Source of the DNA: JBFXIE01 sp050176255
GTDB taxonomy: Bacteria > Pseudomonadota > Gammaproteobacteria > Burkholderiales > Burkholderiaceae_C
Strand: one strand, 5' to 3'
Assembly: GCF_050176255.1 (NCBI RefSeq)
Contig: NZ_JBFXIE010000038.1
Length of the DNA: 30,680 nt
Positions 6,815-15,411 of the stretch are shown here, in pieces. Each line of letters opens with the position of its first letter. Positions within the stretch are counted from its first letter, which is position 1. The notes beneath the pieces were generated by a model. That model was not told the origin of the DNA. It saw nothing but the letters and a program-made list of their open reading frames with translations, and did no database searches. The position numbers and the translations under genes were made by a program.

Positions 6815-7522
6815 TCAGGGCGCAAGGCGGCGTGACAGCTGTTGGCCCAGCACGGCCGCGGCGTCGTCCCAGGGGATGTGAACGCCGATTGTAGAAAGAT
6901 CGACCGTCTGCAAACCTGCGTAACCGCAAGGGTTGATGCGGGAGAAGGGCTCCAGATCCATGCTCACGTTCAGTGCCACGCCGTGGTAAGTGCAGTGGCG
7001 CGTCACTTTGATGCCCAGTGCAGCAATCTTTCCGAGCCCGGTGAAGTCGGGCTGGGGTGGGGCGTCTTCTGCGCCGCGGCGTTGTGGGCGCTGCGCCAGC
7101 ATGCCGTGGCCGGAGGGGTCGTCCAGGCGCACATAGATGCCGGGCGCGCCGGCCACGCGGTGGCCTGTCAAGCCGAAATGCGCAAGCGTGCGGATGACTG
7201 CCTCTTCGATGCGATACACGTATTCCTTGACGTAGTAGCCCGCGCGGCGCAGGTCGATAAGCGGGTAGGCCACCACTTGACCCGGGCCGTGGTGCGTCAC
7301 CTGCCCACCGCGGTTGGTGGCAACGACGGGGATGTCGCCAGGTGCAAGAATGTGAGCACTCTTGCCTGCCAGGCCCTGTGTATAGACCGCTGGGTGCTCA
7401 CAAATCCATAGCTCGTCGGGCGTGTCGCAGGTGCGTTCCTGGGTGAAGCGCTGCATTGCGTCCACCGTCGCCAAATAGTCCACGCGGCCTAGCATGCGTG
7501 GCTCAATCCCCTGTTTCGTCAA
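6815..7522 (-). CDS. lipB: Octanoyl-[ACP]:protein N-octanoyltransferase
   Basis: 235 residues. LipB moves octanoate from acyl carrier protein to lipoyl-domain lysines, the step before LipA. The catalytic pair is present: Cys199 in FSRINPCGYAG and Lys165 in GLGKIAALGIKV, with the substrate-pocket RGGQVTHHGPGQ around residue 71-82. The frame starts with TTG (7520-7522), which overlaps the ybeD stop by four bases and has an AAGGTGG-like ribosome site just upstream. ATG at 7495 is the alternative but would remove conserved N-terminal residues (EPRMLGRVDY). Unusual is a polar insertion of about 28 residues (roughly 133-160, rich in Pro/Arg/Gln) between GIYVR and the GLGK motif, where E. coli LipB has none. 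Similar inserts occur in relatives, as far as I recall. Confidence 0.95.
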   Translation of the reverse strand: MTKQGIEPRMLGRVDYLATVDAMQRFTQERTCDTPDELWICEHPAVYTQGLAGKSAHILAPGDIPVVATNRGGQVTHHGPGQVVAYPLIDLRRAGYYVKEYVYRIEEAVIRTLAHFGLTGHRVAGAPGIYVRLDDPSGHGMLAQRPQRRGAEDAPPQPDFTGLGKIAALGIKVTRHCTYHGVALNVSMDLEPFSRINPCGYAGLQTVDLSTIGVHIPWDDAAAVLGQQLSRRLAP

Positions 7523-7815
7523 AGCACCACCTTGACCATGGGATGGGAGGTCAGCGCGCGGTAAAGGTCGTCAAGCTGCTGCTGGCTGGTGGCGGTGATC
7601 GTGATGGTCACACCCAGGTAGTTGCCCGCTCGGCTGTCGCGCAATTCGATGGTGGAGGCGTCAAAATCAGGATCAAAGCGGTGCGCAAGCTCGGTCACCG
7701 CATGCACGAAGCCGTTGACGTTGGCGCCCATCACCTTGATCGGAAAGCGCGACGGAAACTCGATCAGTGAGTCTTTGCGGGAGGTGACAGGGGTGGGGTC
7801 GGTGGGCAGCGTCAT
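7519..7815 (-). CDS. ybeD: YbeD/DUF493 family protein
   Basis: 98 residues from ATG 7815 (MTLPTDPTPVTSRKDSL). It matches the small ferredoxin-like alpha/beta YbeD (DUF493) family: LIEFPSRFPIKVMGANVNGF near the start, then a second half ending in LTSHPMVKVVL. The family is found next to lipB in many Proteobacteria. Its function is unproven, with a regulatory role in lipoate metabolism suggested by context and by its ACT-like fold. The frame stays open far upstream (to 7998), but those residues have no family similarity. It is the first gene of the ybeD-lipB-lipA operon; its stop overlaps the TTG start of lipB, implying coupled translation. Confidence 0.9.
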   Translation of the reverse strand: MTLPTDPTPVTSRKDSLIEFPSRFPIKVMGANVNGFVHAVTELAHRFDPDFDASTIELRDSRAGNYLGVTITITATSQQQLDDLYRALTSHPMVKVVL

Positions 7816-8002
7816 GTGGCTCTTTAATGGGGTGGATCCGGCGGGATGGGCCGCGGGTTCCTGGCGGCCGGGCAATGTTACATCCGGCCGTTTGTCACTT
7901 TCGGCGTAGACCAGAAGGCAAAGCTGCACGACAATGCGCGTCTGCGTGCAGCCACAAAAGTTGAGCTTACGCCCCCCCGGTGCAACAACCAATCGCAACG
8001 GC

Positions 8003-8033
8003 TTGTAGATTGCGGGGGGTTTTTACCTATAAT
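8003..8033 (+). promoter_or_regulatory. Likely sigma-70 promoter of the ATP synthase operon
   Basis: A perfect -10 hexamer TATAAT lies at 8028-8033, 28 bases before the atpI ATG. The best -35 candidate is TTGTAG at 8003-8008 with a 19-base spacer, longer than ideal. The G- and T-rich spacer (GGGGGGTTTTT) is notable. It lies between the divergent ybeD and atpI genes. Confidence 0.6.
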
Positions 8034-8061
8034 CAAAAGCTTTGTGACAGTTTGATCAGAG

Positions 8062-8547
8062 ATGCAGGCGTCTTCCAACGATAGAAAAAACGTTTGCGAA
8101 CCTGAAACTGAGGGTGAGGATTCCAGCTTCAAGCCCATGACCGAGCAAGAGGCGCAAGAGTGGCGAAATCGCCATCCCGCGTTGCCGGTTTGGCGAGTGG
8201 TGTGGGGTCAGGCGCTGGCGGGACTGGCGGCGGCCGGGCTGGCTGGTCTGCTGACGGGCAGTGTGCAGGTGGCCTTGTCTGCCGGTTACGGTGCTTTGTC
8301 TGTGGTTGTGCCGGCTGCGCTGTTTGCGCGAGGTGTGTTGCGCAGGCAGTCCACTGCGGGCGCTGCGATGGTGAGCTTGTTCGGTTGGGAGTTGGTCAAA
8401 ATTGTGATGACTGTCGTCATGTTGGCGGCGGCGCCCCGGTTGATTGCGGGGCTGAGCTGGCTGGCGCTGCTGGCTGGTATGGTGGTAGCGATGAAAACGT
8501 ACTGGGTTGCGCTTTTGGTGCGTCCCGGTGTTCGAAAAACCGATTGA
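8062..8547 (+). CDS. atpI: ATP synthase subunit I
   Basis: 161 residues, with four hydrophobic segments after a polar N-terminus: WGQALAGLAAAGLAGLLTG, VALSAGYGALSVVVPAALFA, LFGWELVKIVMTVVMLAAAP and LIAGLSWLALLAGMVVAMKTYWVALL. It is the non-essential AtpI protein that helps c-ring assembly and possibly Mg2+ supply. The sequence is poorly conserved, so identification rests on the topology, the LFGWELVKIV segment and the position as first gene of the atp operon. ATG at 8062 follows the promoter closely; an internal Met (MTEQEAQEWR, 8137) is a possible alternative start. The next gene, atpB, starts 19 bases after its stop. Confidence 0.9.
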   Translation: MQASSNDRKNVCEPETEGEDSSFKPMTEQEAQEWRNRHPALPVWRVVWGQALAGLAAAGLAGLLTGSVQVALSAGYGALSVVVPAALFARGVLRRQSTAGAAMVSLFGWELVKIVMTVVMLAAAPRLIAGLSWLALLAGMVVAMKTYWVALLVRPGVRKTD

Positions 8548-8566
8548 TATACAGAAGAGTAGTCCG

Positions 8567-9445
8567 ATGGCCGCAGAAGCGCACGCCCCGACCGCAAGTG
8601 AATATATCGTTCACCATTTGCAGCATTTGCAGAACATTCCCCAGACTGCGATCGTTGATTTTTCTGTGGTGAATATCGACTCGGTGGTGATAAGCCTGGT
8701 GGTCGGTTTTTTGGGGTTGTTTGTGTTGTGGCTGGCGGCGCGTAAAGCCACCTCTGGCGTCCCGGGCCGTTTTCAGGCTGCTGTGGAAATGCTGGTGGAA
8801 ATGGTGGACTCCCATGCCAAGGCAAATATTAGAAATGCCAACAGTCGCAAGTTCATTGCGCCCATGGCGCTGACTGTATTTGTATGGATCTTCCTGCTCA
8901 ATGCCATGGACTTGCTGCCCGTGGATTTCCTGCCGGTCATCTGGGAAAAGATCTACGTCGCCGCGGGCGGTGACCCTCATCATGCATACCTGCGCGTCGT
9001 GCCTACGGCTGATTTGAGCACAACTCTGGGTCTGGCGATCTCGGTTCTTTTGCTAAGCTTTTACTACAGCATCAAGATAAAGGGCGCAGGCGGTTGGTGG
9101 CATGAGCTCGTCAGCGCGCCATTCGGCACCAGCAAGAACCCTCTTTTTGCCGTGATCTTGGGTCTGGTCAACATGGCCATGCAGATCATCGAATACGTAG
9201 CCAAGGCGGTTTCGCACGGCATGCGGTTGTTTGGCAATATGTACGCTGGAGAGCTGGTGTTCCTGCTGATCGCCCTGATGGGGGGTGCTGCTGCGATGTC
9301 GCTTCCTGGTGTGTTGCTCCCGTTGGGGCATGTCATTGCGGGTACGCTGTGGGCAATTTTCCATATTCTGGTGATTACCCTGCAGGCGTTCATTTTCATG
9401 ATGCTGGCGCTGATTTATCTCGGTCAGGCGCATGAGGCCCATTGA
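8567..9445 (+). CDS. atpB: F1Fo ATP synthase subunit a
   Basis: 292 residues from ATG 8567; the frame is open further upstream but overlaps atpI. Subunit a forms the proton half-channels beside the c-ring. The essential Arg (E. coli Arg210) is Arg220 in SHGMRLFGNMYAGE, and the final helix has the HILVITLQAFIFMMLALIYLG pattern with the conserved Gln. Five to six transmembrane helices are evident. The central loop KIYVAAGGDPHHAYLRVVPTADLSTT is typical of betaproteobacterial AtpB. It is integral to the inner membrane and the second gene of the operon. Confidence 0.97.
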   Translation: MAAEAHAPTASEYIVHHLQHLQNIPQTAIVDFSVVNIDSVVISLVVGFLGLFVLWLAARKATSGVPGRFQAAVEMLVEMVDSHAKANIRNANSRKFIAPMALTVFVWIFLLNAMDLLPVDFLPVIWEKIYVAAGGDPHHAYLRVVPTADLSTTLGLAISVLLLSFYYSIKIKGAGGWWHELVSAPFGTSKNPLFAVILGLVNMAMQIIEYVAKAVSHGMRLFGNMYAGELVFLLIALMGGAAAMSLPGVLLPLGHVIAGTLWAIFHILVITLQAFIFMMLALIYLGQAHEAH

Positions 9446-9504
9446 TCTTTTGCTTTTCTTTTGTTCCTTTCTCTTCAACCTTTCTTTTTCACTCAGGAGT
9501 TATC

Positions 9505-9774
9505 ATGGAAAACATTCTCGGCTTCGTCGCTCTGGCTTGCGGTCTGATTGTGAGCCTCGGTGCTATCGGCGCGTCGATCGGCATCGCTTTGATGGGCGGC
9601 AAATTCCTGGAATCGTCTGCTCGCCAACCTGAGTTGATCAATGAGTTGCAAACCAAGATGTTCATCTTGGCTGGTCTGATTGACGCCGCCTTCCTGATCG
9701 GTGTCGCTATTGCCCTGCTGTTTGCCTTCGCAAACCCCTTCGCAGCTACGTTCCTGGCCAGCGTTCCTAAGTAA
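9505..9774 (+). CDS. atpE: F1Fo ATP synthase subunit c
   Basis: 89 residues from ATG 9505, chosen because CAGGAG at 9493-9498 is a strong ribosome site and MENILGFVALACGLIV begins the first helix. Two transmembrane helices flank the polar loop SSARQPEL. The proton-carrying carboxylate is Asp60 in AGLIDAAFLIGVAIALLFAF. I see none of the Na+-ligand Gln/Glu pattern of sodium-type rotors, so proton coupling is expected. The strong ribosome site fits the need for about ten copies per complex. The 59-base gap before it is unusually pyrimidine-rich (CTTTTGCTTTTCTTTTG and similar). Confidence 0.97.
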   Translation: MENILGFVALACGLIVSLGAIGASIGIALMGGKFLESSARQPELINELQTKMFILAGLIDAAFLIGVAIALLFAFANPFAATFLASVPK

Positions 9775-9807
9775 ATCCCGTCAACGCCATCCAAGAAAGG
9801 TGTTGCC

Positions 9808-10278
9808 GTGAGTATCAATGCGACCCTGTTCTTTCAGATCATCGTCTTTTTTGTGTTGGTGTGGTTCACGATGAAATTCGTGTGGCCGCCGATCACCAAG
9901 GCGCTGGATGAACGAGCACAGAAAATCGCCGATGGTCTCTCTGCTGCCGAGCGCGCCAAGACCGAACTCGCCGCTGCCGACCAGCGAGTGAAGCAGGAAT
10001 TGGCTGCCGCCAGCAACGAAACCGCGACACGTCTGGCCGACGCCGAGCGTCGCGCCCAGGCCATCATCGAAGAAGCCAAGGCGCGCGCTGCCAGCGAAGG
10101 CGACAAGATCGTCGCTGCTGCCCGTGCTGAAGCAGAGCAGCAAACGATCCGTGCCCGTGAGGCCTTGCGCGAGCAGGTGGCGGCTCTGGCTGTCAAGGGT
10201 GCCGAGCAGATTCTCCGCAAGGAAGTCAATGCCGGTGTTCATGCCGATCTGCTGAATCGTCTGAAGACTGAGCTGTAA
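9808..10278 (+). CDS. atpF: F1Fo ATP synthase subunit b
   Basis: 156 residues, the standard length for a homodimeric b subunit. It starts at GTG 9808 with AAGAAAGG (9793-9800) as ribosome site. One N-terminal transmembrane helix (NATLFFQIIVFFVLVWFTMKFVWPPI) is followed by a long charged, Ala-rich coiled coil forming the peripheral stalk that ties F1 to subunit a. The end EQILRKEVNAGVHADLLNRLKTEL binds the delta subunit. A single b gene, not a b/b' pair, is present. Confidence 0.96.
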   Translation: MSINATLFFQIIVFFVLVWFTMKFVWPPITKALDERAQKIADGLSAAERAKTELAAADQRVKQELAAASNETATRLADAERRAQAIIEEAKARAASEGDKIVAAARAEAEQQTIRAREALREQVAALAVKGAEQILRKEVNAGVHADLLNRLKTEL

Positions 10279-10288
10279 GGAGCATTCA

Positions 10289-10831
10289 ATGGCAGAAATC
10301 GCCACCATTGCCCGCCCTTACGCCGAAGCGCTGTTCAAGGTCTGTACCCGTGAGGCGGGTGCGGGTTCGAATGCCGCGACAGTCTGGGTGGACGAGTTGG
10401 CGGCGATTGCCGCCAGTTCCCAATTGCGCCAGCTGGCGGATAGCCCCAAGGTGACGGACGATCAGTTGTTCGATGTCATCGTGGGCGTCATGCGCTCGCA
10501 ACTGCCTGAGCAGGGCAGGAACTTCCTGCGTACCGTCATAGAAAACAGGCGCGTGCAGGCGTTGCCTGAAATAGCGGTGCAGTTCAGGGCCCTCGTCAAT
10601 CGCAGCCAGGGCACCTCGGATGCCGTGGTGTACAGCGCCTTCCCGCTCGACGCGGGCACTCTGGCTGATGTGGGTGCCACGCTGGAAAAACGCTTCGGTC
10701 GCAAGCTCAATCTCTCCGTGCAGTTGGATGAGGCGCTGATCGGTGGCGTGCGCGTGGAGGTGGGTGATGAGGTGCTCGACACTTCCGTTAAAGCCCGTCT
10801 GGAACAAATGAAAGCTGCCCTCACAGCCTGA
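10289..10831 (+). CDS. atpH: F1Fo ATP synthase subunit delta
   Basis: 180 residues from ATG 10289 with AAGGAG immediately upstream, ten bases after atpF. The family hallmarks are the N-terminal IARPYAEALFKVC helix that docks on alpha, the central GRNFLRTVIENRRVQALPEI, and the C-terminal LIGGVRVEVGDEVLDTSVKARLEQMK. Delta (OSCP homologue) joins the b-subunit stalk to the top of the F1 head. Nothing unusual. Confidence 0.96.
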   Translation: MAEIATIARPYAEALFKVCTREAGAGSNAATVWVDELAAIAASSQLRQLADSPKVTDDQLFDVIVGVMRSQLPEQGRNFLRTVIENRRVQALPEIAVQFRALVNRSQGTSDAVVYSAFPLDAGTLADVGATLEKRFGRKLNLSVQLDEALIGGVRVEVGDEVLDTSVKARLEQMKAALTA

Positions 10832-10875
10832 TGGCTTGAGGTTCCGGCTATACCCCAAGAAAGAAGGAAAGAGTC

Positions 10876-12435
10876 ATGCAACTCAATCCCGCAGAAATTT
10901 CTGAGCTGATCAAGAGCCGCATCGAAGGTCTCGCTGCCAGTGCCGATATCCGCAACCAGGGCACCGTGGTGTCCGTGACCGACGGTATTGTGCGCGTTCA
11001 TGGCGTATCGGAGGTGATGCAGGGCGAAATGCTCGAATTCCCCGCCACGAAGGATGGTCAGCCCACTTTTGGTTTGGCGCTGAACCTTGAGCGTGATTCC
11101 GTTGGCGCCGTGATTCTGGGCGAGTACGAGCACATCTCCGAGGGCGACACCGTCAAGTGCACGGGCCGCATCCTGGAAGTGCCCGTGGGCCCCGAGCTGA
11201 TTGGCCGTGTCGTGAATGCCCTGGGTCAACCGATTGACGGCAAGGGTCCGATCAATGCCAAGATGACCGACGTGATCGAAAAGGTTGCACCTGGTGTGAT
11301 CGCACGTCAGTCCGTGGATCAGCCGCTGCAGACCGGTCTGAAGTCGATCGACTCCATGGTGCCTATCGGTCGCGGCCAGCGCGAGTTGATCATCGGCGAC
11401 CGCCAGACTGGCAAGACGGCGGTGGCGATCGACGCCATCATCAACCAGAAGGGCCAGGGCGTGACATGTGTGTATGTCGCCATCGGCCAGAAGGCTTCGT
11501 CCATCAAGAACGTCGTGCGCGCCCTGGAAAAAGCCGGCGCCATGGACTACACCATTGTCGTGGCCGCTGCTGCCTCCGAGTCCGCTGCCATGCAGTATGT
11601 GTCGGCCTACTCCGGCTGCACGATGGGCGAATACTTCCGCGACCGCGGTCAGGACGCACTGATCGTTTATGACGATCTGTCCAAGCAGGCGGTTGCCTAC
11701 CGCCAGGTGTCGCTGCTGCTGCGTCGTCCCCCGGGCCGTGAAGCCTTCCCTGGCGATGTGTTCTATCTCCACAGCCGTCTGCTCGAGCGCGCAGCCCGCG
11801 TGAATGCCGACTACGTCGAAGCCTTCACTAAGGGCGAGGTCAAGGGTAAGACCGGATCGCTGACGGCACTGCCCGTGATCGAAACGCAGGCCGGCGACGT
11901 GTCCGCCTTCGTTCCCACCAACGTGATCTCGATCACCGACGGCCAGATCTTCCTGGAGACCAACCTGTTCAACGCCGGTATCCGTCCTGCCATCAACGCC
12001 GGTATCTCGGTGTCGCGTGTGGGTGGTGCAGCGCAGACCAAGCTGATCAAGGGCCTGTCCGGCGGTATCCGTACCGACCTGGCGCAGTACCGTGAACTGG
12101 CGGCCTTTGCGCAGTTTGCCTCCGACCTCGATGAAGCCACCCGCAAGCAGCTGGATCGCGGTGCCCGAGTGACGGAGCTGCTCAAGCAGTCGCAGTACAG
12201 CCCCCTGCCCATCAGCCTGATGGGGGCCACCCTGTTTGCAGTGAACAAGGGCTTCCTGGACGATGTGGAAGTCAAGAAGGTGTTGTCGTTCGAGTCTGGT
12301 CTGCACCAATACCTCAAGACAAGCCATGCAGCGCTGCTGGCCCGTCTGGAGCAAAACCGTGCATTCGACAAAGAAGGCAAGGACGAAGCCGAGCTGACGC
12401 AAGCCATCACGACGTTCAAGAAGTCGTTCGTTTAA
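10876..12435 (+). CDS. atpA: F1Fo ATP synthase subunit alpha
   Basis: 519 residues, against about 513 in E. coli. The P-loop GDRQTGKT (residues 174-181) binds the non-catalytic nucleotide. The arginine finger that reaches into the beta active site is in ISVSRVGGAAQTK, and the ATPase alpha/beta signature region PAINAGISVS precedes it. A purine-rich GAAGGAAAGAG ribosome site lies before ATG 10876. It sits between atpH and atpG in the standard order. The opposite strand is open over this gene and its neighbours for 4.4 kb, a codon-usage effect, not a gene. Confidence 0.98.
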   Translation: MQLNPAEISELIKSRIEGLAASADIRNQGTVVSVTDGIVRVHGVSEVMQGEMLEFPATKDGQPTFGLALNLERDSVGAVILGEYEHISEGDTVKCTGRILEVPVGPELIGRVVNALGQPIDGKGPINAKMTDVIEKVAPGVIARQSVDQPLQTGLKSIDSMVPIGRGQRELIIGDRQTGKTAVAIDAIINQKGQGVTCVYVAIGQKASSIKNVVRALEKAGAMDYTIVVAAAASESAAMQYVSAYSGCTMGEYFRDRGQDALIVYDDLSKQAVAYRQVSLLLRRPPGREAFPGDVFYLHSRLLERAARVNADYVEAFTKGEVKGKTGSLTALPVIETQAGDVSAFVPTNVISITDGQIFLETNLFNAGIRPAINAGISVSRVGGAAQTKLIKGLSGGIRTDLAQYRELAAFAQFASDLDEATRKQLDRGARVTELLKQSQYSPLPISLMGATLFAVNKGFLDDVEVKKVLSFESGLHQYLKTSHAALLARLEQNRAFDKEGKDEAELTQAITTFKKSFV

Positions 12436-12453
12436 ACCGGACGAGGAACCATC

Positions 12454-13320
12454 ATGGCAGCAGGCAAGGAAATACGCGGCAAGATCAAATCGGTGGAAAA
12501 CACCAAGAAGATCACCAAAGCCATGGAGATGGTGGCCGCGTCCAAGATGCGCAAGGCCCAAGATCGCATGCGCGCCGCCCGTCCCTATGCCGAGAAGGTC
12601 CGCAACATTGCGGCACACCTCGGCGAGGCAAACCCGGAATATGTTCACCCTTTCATGAGTGTGAACGAGTCCAAGATGGCCGGCATGATCGTTGTGACCA
12701 CCGACAAGGGCCTGTGTGGCGGCATGAACACCAACGTGCTGCGCGCGGTGACCAACAAGCTGCGGGATCTGCAGGCCGAAGGTGTCCAGGCGCAGGCCGT
12801 TGCCATCGGCAACAAGGGTCTTGGGTTTCTCAACCGTGTGGGAGCCAAGGTCGTCGCGCATGCCGTGGGGCTGGGCGACACGCCCCACCTTGAAAAACTC
12901 ATTGGCCCGGTCAAGGTGCTGTTGGACGCATATGCCGAAGGCAAGATCAACGCGGTGTATCTTTGCTACACCAAGTTCATCAACACCATGAAGCAAGAGT
13001 CGGTGGTGGAGCAGTTGCTGCCCCTGTCCTCCGAAAAGATGCAGGCCGAGAAGACCGGGTACGGCTGGGAATACATCTATGAGCCCGATGCGCAAAGCGT
13101 AATTGACGAACTGCTGGTGCGTTATGTCGAGTCGCTGATCTACATGGCAGTGGCGGAAAACATGGCGTCCGAGCAGTCGGCGCGCATGGTGGCCATGAAG
13201 GCCGCAACGGACAACGCCGGTAGCGTCATCAGCGAGCTCAAGCTGGTCTACAACAAGACTCGCCAGGCCGCGATTACGACAGAGCTTTCGGAAATCGTCG
13301 CAGGTGCCGCGGCCGTTTAA
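12454..13320 (+). CDS. atpG: F1Fo ATP synthase subunit gamma
   Basis: 288 residues. The N- and C-terminal helices that form the rotating coiled-coil shaft are clear: IRGKIKSVENTKKITKAMEMVAASKMRKA at the start and ARMVAMKAATDNAGSVISELKLVYNKTRQAAITTELSEIV at the end, the latter being the conserved gamma signature. The central Rossmann-like part has TDKGLCGGMN. It starts at ATG 12454 with GAGGAA as ribosome site, 18 bases after atpA. Standard in every respect. Confidence 0.98.
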   Translation: MAAGKEIRGKIKSVENTKKITKAMEMVAASKMRKAQDRMRAARPYAEKVRNIAAHLGEANPEYVHPFMSVNESKMAGMIVVTTDKGLCGGMNTNVLRAVTNKLRDLQAEGVQAQAVAIGNKGLGFLNRVGAKVVAHAVGLGDTPHLEKLIGPVKVLLDAYAEGKINAVYLCYTKFINTMKQESVVEQLLPLSSEKMQAEKTGYGWEYIYEPDAQSVIDELLVRYVESLIYMAVAENMASEQSARMVAMKAATDNAGSVISELKLVYNKTRQAAITTELSEIVAGAAAV

Positions 13321-13362
13321 GGCCGCCTCCGGGACTCGGTTTAAATTTTTGGAGCAAATCAA

Positions 13363-14769
13363 ATGGCTCAAGTGCAAGGCAAGATTGTTCAATGTATCGG
13401 CGCCGTGGTGGACGTGGAGTTCCCGCGCGACCAGATGCCCAAGGTGTATGACGCCCTGAAGCTCGAAGGCTCTGCCCTGACGCTGGAAGTGCAGCAGTTG
13501 CTGGGCGATGGCGTGGTGCGCACCATTGCGCTGGGTTCGTCCGACGGTCTCAAGCGAGGTCTGATGGTTGTCAACACCGGCAATCCCATCACGGTCGCTG
13601 TCGGCAAGGCCACCTTGGGCCGCATCATGGACGTGCTGGGCAACCCCATCGACGAGCGCGGTCCCGTGGACCAATCCCTCACGGCTCCCATCCACCGCAA
13701 GGCGCCCGCTTATGACGAGCTGAGCCCTTCCCAGGAACTGCTGGAAACCGGCATCAAGGTGATCGACCTGGTCTGCCCGTTCGCCAAGGGCGGCAAGGTG
13801 GGTCTGTTTGGTGGCGCCGGCGTCGGCAAGACCGTGAACATGATGGAACTCATCAACAACATCGCCAAGGCGCACAGCGGTCTGTCCGTGTTCGCAGGCG
13901 TGGGTGAGCGTACCCGCGAGGGCAATGACTTCTATCACGAGATGGCCGATTCCGGCGTGGTGAATCTGGAGAACCTGGGCGAGTCCAAGGTCGCCATGGT
14001 GTACGGCCAGATGAACGAGCCGCCGGGCAACCGTCTGCGCGTGGCGCTGACCGGCCTGACCATCGCCGAGTCGTTCCGCGACGAGGGCCGTGACGTGCTG
14101 TTCTTCGTGGACAACATCTATCGCTACACCCTGGCCGGTACGGAAGTGTCCGCGTTGCTGGGCCGTATGCCTTCTGCCGTGGGCTATCAGCCGACACTGG
14201 CCGAAGAAATGGGCCGTCTGCAAGAGCGTATTACCTCCACCAAGGTCGGCTCGATCACCTCGATCCAGGCCGTGTACGTGCCTGCCGACGACTTGACCGA
14301 CCCTTCGCCCGCAACGACCTTTGCCCACTTGGACTCCACGGTGGTGCTCTCGCGTGACATCGCCGCTCTGGGTATCTACCCTGCGGTCGATCCGCTGGAC
14401 TCCACCAGCCGCCAGCTGGATCCGCAGGTCGTGGGTGAAGAGCACTACCAGGTGGCCCGCCAAGTGCAGGGTACGCTGCAGCGCTACAAGGAACTGCGCG
14501 ACATCATCGCGATTCTGGGCATGGACGAACTGGCCCCCGAAGACAAGCTGGTCGTGGCGCGTGCGCGCAAGATCCAGCGCTTCCTGTCGCAACCTTTCCA
14601 CGTCGCCGAAGTGTTCACTGGCTCGCCTGGCAAGTACGTGCCGCTGGCCGAGACCATCCGTGGCTTCAAGATGATTGCCGCTGGCGAGTGCGACCACTTG
14701 CCCGAGCAGGCCTTCTACATGGTGGGCACGATCGACGAAGCCTTCGAAAAGGCGAAGAAGGTAGCCTGA
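13363..14769 (+). CDS. atpD: F1Fo ATP synthase subunit beta (catalytic)
   Basis: 468 residues, typical for beta subunits. The Walker A loop is GGAGVGKT (150-157), the catalytic Glu is Glu182 in GERTREGNDFY, and Walker B is VLFFVDNIYRYT. The DELSEED-loop position reads MDELAPEDK, a common proteobacterial variant. The signature PAVDPLDSTS is intact. One substitution worth noting is Tyr in NIYRYT, where most relatives read NIYRFT. GGAG at 13351-13354 precedes ATG 13363. Confidence 0.98.
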   Translation: MAQVQGKIVQCIGAVVDVEFPRDQMPKVYDALKLEGSALTLEVQQLLGDGVVRTIALGSSDGLKRGLMVVNTGNPITVAVGKATLGRIMDVLGNPIDERGPVDQSLTAPIHRKAPAYDELSPSQELLETGIKVIDLVCPFAKGGKVGLFGGAGVGKTVNMMELINNIAKAHSGLSVFAGVGERTREGNDFYHEMADSGVVNLENLGESKVAMVYGQMNEPPGNRLRVALTGLTIAESFRDEGRDVLFFVDNIYRYTLAGTEVSALLGRMPSAVGYQPTLAEEMGRLQERITSTKVGSITSIQAVYVPADDLTDPSPATTFAHLDSTVVLSRDIAALGIYPAVDPLDSTSRQLDPQVVGEEHYQVARQVQGTLQRYKELRDIIAILGMDELAPEDKLVVARARKIQRFLSQPFHVAEVFTGSPGKYVPLAETIRGFKMIAAGECDHLPEQAFYMVGTIDEAFEKAKKVA

Positions 14770-14847
14770 TAGCACGACGGGCGGCGGCCCCGATGCTGCC
14801 GCTCGCCAGTGCCACAGGCTTGCCATTTCCTTTTTCTAGGAGCAAAG

Positions 14848-15264
14848 ATGAACACCATCCACGTTGATGTGGTCAGTGCCGAAGAGTCCATCTTCTCCGG
14901 CGAAGCGCGCTTTGTCGCGCTGCCCGGCGAAGCTGGCGAACTGGGCATCTACCCGCGCCACACGCCGCTCATCACCCGCATCAAGCCCGGCTCGGTGCGC
15001 ATTGAATTGCCTGATGGCGCCGAAGAATTCGTTTTCGTGGCTGGAGGCATTCTGGAAGTGCAGCCCAATTGCGTGACCGTGCTGTCCGATACAGCCATCC
15101 GTGGGCGCGATCTGGACGATCAGAAAGCCCATGAAGCCAGGGCAGCCGCCGAAGAAGCCCTCAAAAACGCTCAGAGCGACATTGACCTGGCGCGCGCGCA
15201 GTCTGAACTTGCCATCATGGCGGCGCAGATCGCAGCACTGCGCAAGTTTCGCGAAAAGCGCTGA
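14848..15264 (+). CDS. atpC: F1Fo ATP synthase subunit epsilon
   Basis: 138 residues from ATG 14848, preceded by TAGGAG (14837-14842). The N-terminal beta-sandwich has IHVDVVSAEESIFSGEA and the conserved LPGEAGELGIYPRHTPLIT. The C-terminal helix-turn-helix (residues about 90-138, rich in Ala/Glu) is the regulatory arm that inhibits ATP hydrolysis in bacterial enzymes. It is the last gene of the operon, ending 23 bases before the terminator stem. Confidence 0.97.
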   Translation: MNTIHVDVVSAEESIFSGEARFVALPGEAGELGIYPRHTPLITRIKPGSVRIELPDGAEEFVFVAGGILEVQPNCVTVLSDTAIRGRDLDDQKAHEARAAAEEALKNAQSDIDLARAQSELAIMAAQIAALRKFREKR

Positions 15265-15287
15265 GCGGCGTCAGCGCAAGCCACAGG

Positions 15288-15314
15288 AAAGGACGCTTTG
15301 TGCGTCCTTTTTTT
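15288..15314 (+). terminator. Rho-independent terminator of the atp operon
   Basis: Arms AAAGGACGC (15288-15296) and GCGTCCTTT (15302-15310) enclose a five-base loop and are followed by TTTT, giving an unbroken run of seven T. Confidence 0.88.
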
Positions 15315-15411
15315 GCGCCGACAGGACGCGCAGATGTGCACTGCATCTCCGTTGTGTTCGCGGGTATGACGCTCGACGAGCGCAGCTGCAGCAACGACGG
15401 CATACCCGGGA

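Noticed and set aside
10462..14826. A 1454-codon open frame on the minus strand across atpH, atpA, atpG and atpD
   Set aside because: atpA, atpG and atpD all share one reading frame, and their codon usage avoids TTA, CTA and TCA, which leaves the antisense frame without stops. The translation is His/Gly/Leu-rich with no recognisable domain.
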